Shown in pieces: positions 5,695-9,515 of a stretch of DNA of 9,515 bases. The notes beneath the pieces were generated by a model. The model did not search any database, was not told where the DNA came from, and worked only from the letters and a program-made list of their open reading frames with translations. Each line of letters starts with the position of its first letter. Position 1 is the stretch's first letter. Location of the stretch: assembly GCA_948530865.1 (NCBI GenBank), contig CAOTKV010000035.1, positions 1-9,515 on the forward strand, in the 5' to 3' direction. This stretch comes from an uncultured Clostridia bacterium. GTDB taxonomy: Bacteria > Bacillota > Clostridia > TANB77 > CAG-508. Both the position numbers and the translations under genes were made by a program.

Positions 5695-7404
5695 TTTTAC
5701 TATTATGGTTTTAAAATTATTATATATAACCATTCCAGGTTTGGCTCCAGATGCTTTTTTTACAAGTTTTGCATAGCAATAATCAACAGAAACATTTAAA
5801 CTATCAGAAGCTTTGCTATTTTCTTTTGCAAGACAAGCACAATTAAATAGTACATTTTCAGGAATATCTTCAATATCTAAGTTTTCAGGGTTCCTTAGTA
5901 GAACATGACTACCATGAATCTTTTGAGTATGGAACCAAATGTCTTTAGGGTTTGAAAAACGTAAACTAATATAATCATTTTGGATGTTATTCTTTCCAAT
6001 ATAAACAGTATATCCATCAATTTCTATTGAATCAAGTTCAATTTTATTTGTACTTGATTTTTTATTTTGTTTATTTTTTTCTTGTTTTGAAATTGCTTTT
6101 TTGGTTGAAACATTTTCTGCAATTTCTTCATAAACTTCATTTATATCATTCAAATTTTTACTATTACTTAAATTGAAAACAATACTTTCAATATAATTTA
6201 ATTCTTTTTCAGCTTCTTTTTTTTGCTCTGATACAATAACCAAAGCATTTTTTAATTTATTATATTTTTTAAAGTATTTTTCGATATTTTTTTGAACAGA
6301 AATACTTTTATCAAGAGGAATTGTAATAAGAGAATTATTATCATAGTAATTTTCAACAGTAAATTCTTGGTAGTTAAGTGATGAATTTACTTTATATAGA
6401 TTAGCTGTTAAAAGTTCTCCATATAATTTAAATTTATCCATTTCATTGCATTCTTTTAATTTCAAATTTATATTTTCTATTTTTTTATAAACCTTTTTTA
6501 AAGATGAGGAAACAATTTTTAATAAGTTATTTCTAGAATTTACAAAAATACTATTTTCTTCTTTATTAAAATAAAACTCATCAAGAAAATAATTAACATG
6601 TAAAATACCATTATCAACATCTAATTGTTCATTATTTAATATTAAAGTATAATCTTTTTCAGAAATTTTTTTACAAATTACTTTTGTTGTTCCTAAACTT
6701 AAAATTAGTTCAGTAAAATAATCATATAAAACTTGTAAATTCTCATTTGAAAAATCTTCATCAGATATTTTCAAATTCGAGATTGTTTCTTTTATAAGTG
6801 GTTTACTAAATCCTATAAAAGTATCCATAAAAAAGTGAGTTATAGAAGTACATTCAGAATTGTTTTTTAATTCTATTAAATCATCAAAGCTTGTCTCAAG
6901 AAAACTTATTTTATTAATTGGAGTAAAAACATATTCATGAGCTGGAAGCAATTCTCTAACATTATTATCAAAATGTTTTAAGGTATCAAGAATAATATTA
7001 TTTTCATTTGTTAAAATGATATTGCTTTGTCTACTCATAATTTCAACAAATAGTTTTCTTTTTACCAAATCATTTAGGTCGTTGTAACATTCAAATTGAA
7101 TTTCAACAGTTCTTTCTAAATCATAATTTGAAATTTTAGTTATTTTTCCACCAATAAGATATTTTCTAAGAAGCATACAGAAATTATAAGCATTTTGTGG
7201 ATTTTGTTTACTATGTGATGTTAAGCAAATTCTGCAAAATTCAGGATTTGCACAAAGATCTAAAAGATAATTATTACCATTATTATAAAGACTAAGAACA
7301 ACATCATTTTTTGTTGGTTCAAATACTTTGTTAACTTTTGCTCCTATAATTGTATTTTTTAATTCTGTTATTACAGATTTTGTTATAAATCCATCAAATG
7401 CCAT
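5692..7404 (-). CDS. rqcH: RqcH / NFACT-family ribosome quality control factor
   Basis: Cytoplasmic protein that binds stalled 50S subunits carrying peptidyl-tRNA and recruits tRNA-Ala to add C-terminal alanine tails that mark the chain for degradation. Older annotations call the family fibronectin-binding protein (FbpA/PavA). The 570 residues match the usual length. It begins MAFDGFITKSVI, the family's standard start, 12 bases after a GGAGG (7417-7421). The NFACT-N region has E97-R98 at the site where characterised bacterial homologues have Asp-Arg for tRNA binding, then EIMSRQSNIILTN (121-133). Middle helices (~295-335, ~375-410) include the conserved YGELLTANLY. A basic linker (~434-455) leads to the NFACT-R domain (~458-550), with GKNNIQND (470-477) and WFHTQKIHGSHV (490-501). 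It ends in KPGMVIYNNFKT. It is monocistronic with its own promoter; its 3' end overlaps an inverted repeat. Confidence 0.94.
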   Translation of the reverse strand: MAFDGFITKSVITELKNTIIGAKVNKVFEPTKNDVVLSLYNNGNNYLLDLCANPEFCRICLTSHSKQNPQNAYNFCMLLRKYLIGGKITKISNYDLERTVEIQFECYNDLNDLVKRKLFVEIMSRQSNIILTNENNIILDTLKHFDNNVRELLPAHEYVFTPINKISFLETSFDDLIELKNNSECTSITHFFMDTFIGFSKPLIKETISNLKISDEDFSNENLQVLYDYFTELILSLGTTKVICKKISEKDYTLILNNEQLDVDNGILHVNYFLDEFYFNKEENSIFVNSRNNLLKIVSSSLKKVYKKIENINLKLKECNEMDKFKLYGELLTANLYKVNSSLNYQEFTVENYYDNNSLITIPLDKSISVQKNIEKYFKKYNKLKNALVIVSEQKKEAEKELNYIESIVFNLSNSKNLNDINEVYEEIAENVSTKKAISKQEKNKQNKKSSTNKIELDSIEIDGYTVYIGKNNIQNDYISLRFSNPKDIWFHTQKIHGSHVLLRNPENLDIEDIPENVLFNCACLAKENSKASDSLNVSVDYCYAKLVKKASGAKPGMVIYNNFKTIIVK

Positions 7405-7441
7405 AAAACTTTATTTCCTCCAAAATTTAATTTTCCATATA

Positions 7442-7470
7442 ATAATATTATTTTTCTCTTAAAAGGTCAA
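7442..7470 (-). promoter_or_regulatory. Promoter of rqcH
   Basis: On the minus strand, TTGACC (7470-7465) and TATTAT (7447-7442) are separated by 17 bp. Transcription would start near 7435, about 30 nt before the rqcH ATG. Confidence 0.75.
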
Positions 7471-7532
7471 TATAAAATTTTTTGAATACCCTTAAATTTC
7501 ACAGAAAAAACATACAAAAAAATATTTGGATA

Positions 7533-7541
7533 TGATATAAT
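7533..7541 (+). promoter_or_regulatory. Extended -10 promoter of pgi
   Basis: TGATATAAT combines an extended -10 TG with a consensus TATAAT (7536-7541). No good -35 hexamer is present 17 bp upstream, which extended -10 promoters tolerate. The predicted start near 7548 gives a leader of about 46 nt. The promoter is divergent from that of rqcH, with about 60 bp between the two core elements. Confidence 0.65.
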
Positions 7542-7559
7542 CTTTTTGAAAAATAAAAG

Positions 7560-7577
7560 AGTACATAAATTTGTACT
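7560..7577 (+). promoter_or_regulatory. Short dyad in the pgi leader
   Basis: AGTACA (7560-7565) and TGTACT (7572-7577) form a perfect 6-bp inverted repeat with a 6-nt loop. It lies just downstream of the predicted transcription start and ends 5 bases before the GGGAGG ribosome binding site (7583-7588). It could be a repressor operator or a small leader hairpin. Confidence 0.35.
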
Positions 7578-7593
7578 TTAATGGGAGGTTTAA

Positions 7594-8895
7594 ATGATAA
7601 AGTTTAATTTTAATAATTCAAGTATAGAAGAAAAGATAATTAATGAATATAATGAAGATGTTGAAAAGATTCATGAAGATTTGCATAGTAGAGCTAATGA
7701 TGAAAAAGAATTTTTAGGTTGGATAGAACTTCCAACTAATTATGATAAAAATGAATTTTCAAGAATAAAAAAAGCTGCAAGCAAAATTCAAAAAGATTCT
7801 GATGTGTTAGTTGTAATAGGAATTGGTGGTTCTTATTTAGGTGCAAGAGCTGTTATAGATAGTTTATCACATAGTTTTTATAATTGCATGCCAGAAGAGA
7901 AAAGAAAGTTTCCACAAATAGTATATGCTGGAAATAATTTAAGTCCTGTTTATATGAATGATTTATTAGAATTTGTTGCAGATAAAGATATTTCTGTTAA
8001 TGTTATTTCTAAATCAGGAACAACAACAGAACCTGCTATTGCATTTAGAATTTTTAGAGAAGTTTTAGAAACTAAATATGGTGTGGATGAAGCAAGAAAA
8101 AGAATTTATGTTACAACTGATAAATCTAGAGGAGCTTTAAAAACATTAGCAAATGAAGAAAAATATGAAACATTTGTAATTCCTGACAATGTTGGTGGAA
8201 GATTTTCAGTATTAACAGCAGTTGGTTTATTACCAATAGCTACTGCTGGAATTGATATTGATAAATTAATGAAAGGTGCCAAAAATGCTCAAGAAAAATA
8301 TGCAGAACCAAATCTAAAATATAATGATTGTTATAAATATGCTGTTAGCAGAAATCTTTTATATAGATCTGGAAAAACAATTGAAATTTTAGCTAATTAT
8401 GAACCTAGATTACACTATTTTACAGAATGGTGGAAACAACTTTATGGAGAAAGTGAAGGAAAAGACTTAAAAGGAATTTTCCCTGCTGGAGTTGATTTAA
8501 CAACAGATTTACATTCTATGGGACAATATATTCAAGATGGTAGAAGAGATTTAATTGAAACAGTTTTAAAAGTAGAAACAAATTCTTCTGAAATAACAAT
8601 TCAATCTGATGATAGAAATTTAGATGGATTAAATTATCTTGAAGGAAAGAAGTTAGGATATGTAAATAATAAAGCTATGGAAGGAACAGTTTTAGCACAT
8701 GTTTCTGGAAATGTTCCAAACTTTATGATTGAAATTGAAAGACTAGATGAGGAAAATATTGGAGAATTAATTTATTTCTTTGAAAAAGCTTGTGCAATTT
8801 CAGGAACAATATTAGGAGTAAATCCATTTAATCAACCAGGAGTTGAAGAATACAAGAAAAATATGTTTAGACTTTTAGAAAAACCAGGTTATTAA
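7594..8895 (+). CDS. pgi: Glucose-6-phosphate isomerase
   Basis: Cytoplasmic glycolytic enzyme interconverting glucose-6-phosphate and fructose-6-phosphate. Its 433 residues match the short Bacillota form (about 430-450). ATG 7594 follows GGGAGG by 5 bases. Visible motifs are the SIS-type sugar-phosphate fold with GIGGSYLGARAV (76-87), phosphate-binding SKSGTTTEP (139-147), the PGI signature DNVGGRFSV (198-206), catalytic E286 in GESEGKDLKG, H307 in TTDLHSMGQ and the C-terminal lysine K421 in NQPGVEEYKK. All expected catalytic residues are present. The gene is monocistronic, with its own extended -10 promoter, a leader dyad and a strong terminator directly after the stop. Confidence 0.97.
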   Translation: MIKFNFNNSSIEEKIINEYNEDVEKIHEDLHSRANDEKEFLGWIELPTNYDKNEFSRIKKAASKIQKDSDVLVVIGIGGSYLGARAVIDSLSHSFYNCMPEEKRKFPQIVYAGNNLSPVYMNDLLEFVADKDISVNVISKSGTTTEPAIAFRIFREVLETKYGVDEARKRIYVTTDKSRGALKTLANEEKYETFVIPDNVGGRFSVLTAVGLLPIATAGIDIDKLMKGAKNAQEKYAEPNLKYNDCYKYAVSRNLLYRSGKTIEILANYEPRLHYFTEWWKQLYGESEGKDLKGIFPAGVDLTTDLHSMGQYIQDGRRDLIETVLKVETNSSEITIQSDDRNLDGLNYLEGKKLGYVNNKAMEGTVLAHVSGNVPNFMIEIERLDEENIGELIYFFEKACAISGTILGVNPFNQPGVEEYKKNMFRLLEKPGY

Positions 8896-8896
8896 T

Positions 8897-8946
8897 AAAA
8901 AATATCAGGATAGAAAGCTTTAGAGCTAACTATCCTGATATTTTTT
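8897..8946. terminator. Bidirectional terminator between pgi and the membrane-protein gene
   Basis: Perfect 17-bp arms (8897-8913 and 8930-8946) pair AAAAAATATCAGGATAG with its complement. The 16-nt loop contains a further AGCT/AGCT pairing. Poly-A and poly-T at the two ends give U-tracts in both directions. It begins one base after the pgi stop and overlaps the last two bases of the convergent gene. Confidence 0.92.
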
Positions 8947-9415
8947 ATTTCTTTTCTTTTTTTGCAAGTCTTTCTTTTTCAATATCTTGATTTTCTTTTG
9001 CACTTATTAAACTTGTATCATCTAATTTTTGTGAAATATTTTCTAGCTTATTTAGAAGTTCTAAGTTATTAAGCATATCTAATTTATCAAGATTTTCTAA
9101 TTTTGAAAGATAATCTAAAGCATCTAATTTTTTAGAAATTAAAGTTAATTTTCTTAAAACAGCTACTTTCCAATATCCATCTTGGACTTCTCTACTAGTA
9201 TTTGATGTTGAAACTAAAGATATAAAGAAAAATAGTAGAGTAGATATTGTAATTATAATAGGTCTAAATATAACATCACACATTAAAACTTCTATGATAA
9301 ATGCACTTAGAAAAACACCTATAATACATCCAATGATACTAAATAATATCATAAAAATAGTTCTTTTGACTTTAAGCCAAGTTAAATGTTTGCTATATGA
9401 ATCTTCATTATACAT
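8945..9415 (-). CDS. Small two-helix membrane protein with leucine-triplet tail, function unknown
   Basis: I do not recognise a named family. The start is taken as the ATG at 9415-9413, 10 bases after GGAG in AAAGGAG, giving 156 residues; a TTG at 9436 lies upstream of and overlaps that site's context and is unlikely. Residues ~19-46 and ~52-71 are hydrophobic, predicting two transmembrane helices with both ends on the same side, probably the cytoplasm. Residues ~97-127 have leucine (finally isoleucine) at every third position (97, 100, 103 ... 124, 127), separated by charged or polar pairs such as DK, EN and NN. The tail then becomes very hydrophilic and ends KKEKK. A period of three fits neither a heptad coiled coil nor a typical amphipathic helix exactly. 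The gene has its own near-consensus promoter and stands alone. Confidence 0.75.
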   Translation of the reverse strand: MYNEDSYSKHLTWLKVKRTIFMILFSIIGCIIGVFLSAFIIEVLMCDVIFRPIIITISTLLFFFISLVSTSNTSREVQDGYWKVAVLRKLTLISKKLDALDYLSKLENLDKLDMLNNLELLNKLENISQKLDDTSLISAKENQDIEKERLAKKEKK

Positions 9416-9446
9416 AATAAAAAATCTCCTTTTCAATTTGTAAAAT

Positions 9447-9475
9447 ATTATATTACCCTAAGAATTATTAGTCAA
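9447..9475 (-). promoter_or_regulatory. Near-consensus promoter of the membrane-protein gene
   Basis: On the minus strand, TTGACT (9475-9470), a 17-bp spacer and TATAAT (9452-9447) form a strong sigma-A promoter. Transcription would start near 9440, giving a leader of about 25 nt that includes the AAAGGAG site. Nothing further is recognised in 9476-9515. Confidence 0.8.
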
Positions 9476-9515
9476 GATTGTTCTTTACTTTAAATAAAAA
9501 TAATTATATAATACA

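Noticed and set aside
6024..6110. Lys/Ser/Asn-rich stretch in rqcH as a frameshift or insertion
   Set aside because: It falls in the linker before the NFACT-R domain, where variable charged sequence is normal, and the frame remains intact.
9416..9436. TTG 9436 as the start of the small membrane protein
   Set aside because: The AAAGGAG site lies within the added codons and points to the ATG at 9415.

Overview
The window is very AT-rich, with codons ending mostly in A/T, heavy use of AGA and ATA, strong GGAGG-type ribosome binding sites and sigma-A-like promoters. The gene content (acetate kinase, RqcH/NFACT, a Bacillota-type glucose-6-phosphate isomerase, and BspA-type leucine-rich-repeat proteins with dockerins) points to a low-GC Bacillota, most likely an uncultured gut-type member of the Clostridia. 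The species cannot be named from this sequence.

Region 1 (1-3258, + strand) is an accessory surface-protein operon. It holds the 3' end of a BspA-type LRR protein and, 19 bp later, a 773-residue secreted protein with the order signal peptide, LRR, CAP/SCP domain, two Ig-like domains, a canonical dockerin, a third Ig-like domain and a C-terminal module. Both proteins end in nearly the same unusual dockerin pair (54 of 58 residues identical, with RMYDAFQxLKDSLFN in each half), which suggests both dock to the same partner. The second protein carries two dockerins of different type.

Region 2 (3259-3656) has no convincing protein gene. It contains a perfect-consensus promoter (TTGACA-N17-TATAAT), a 9-bp hairpin at the predicted transcription start, and a strong rho-independent terminator about 145 nt downstream. 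This predicts an undescribed RNA of about 180 nt. Part of the same stretch resembles dockerin-coding DNA and may be a decayed copy. A separate promoter for ackA follows.

Region 3 (3663-5576, + strand) is acetate kinase followed 30 bp later by a tyrosine-phosphatase-like protein with an HCTAGKDRTG P-loop. It ends in a bidirectional terminator. Next comes a long inverted repeat (28-nt arms, 27-nt loop) that overlaps the rqcH stop codon.

Region 4 (5692-9515) holds rqcH (- strand), involved in ribosome-associated quality control, divergent from pgi (+ strand, glycolysis). pgi converges on a - strand gene for a small two-helix membrane protein whose cytoplasmic tail has leucine at every third residue for about 30 residues. 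A 17-bp perfect hairpin separates those two genes. AckA and Pgi are central carbon enzymes and RqcH is translation quality control, so regions 3 and 4 look like ordinary chromosome next to the accessory surface-protein operon. The most novel items are the predicted RNA at 3314-3492, the dual-dockerin CAP protein, and the leucine-triplet membrane protein.
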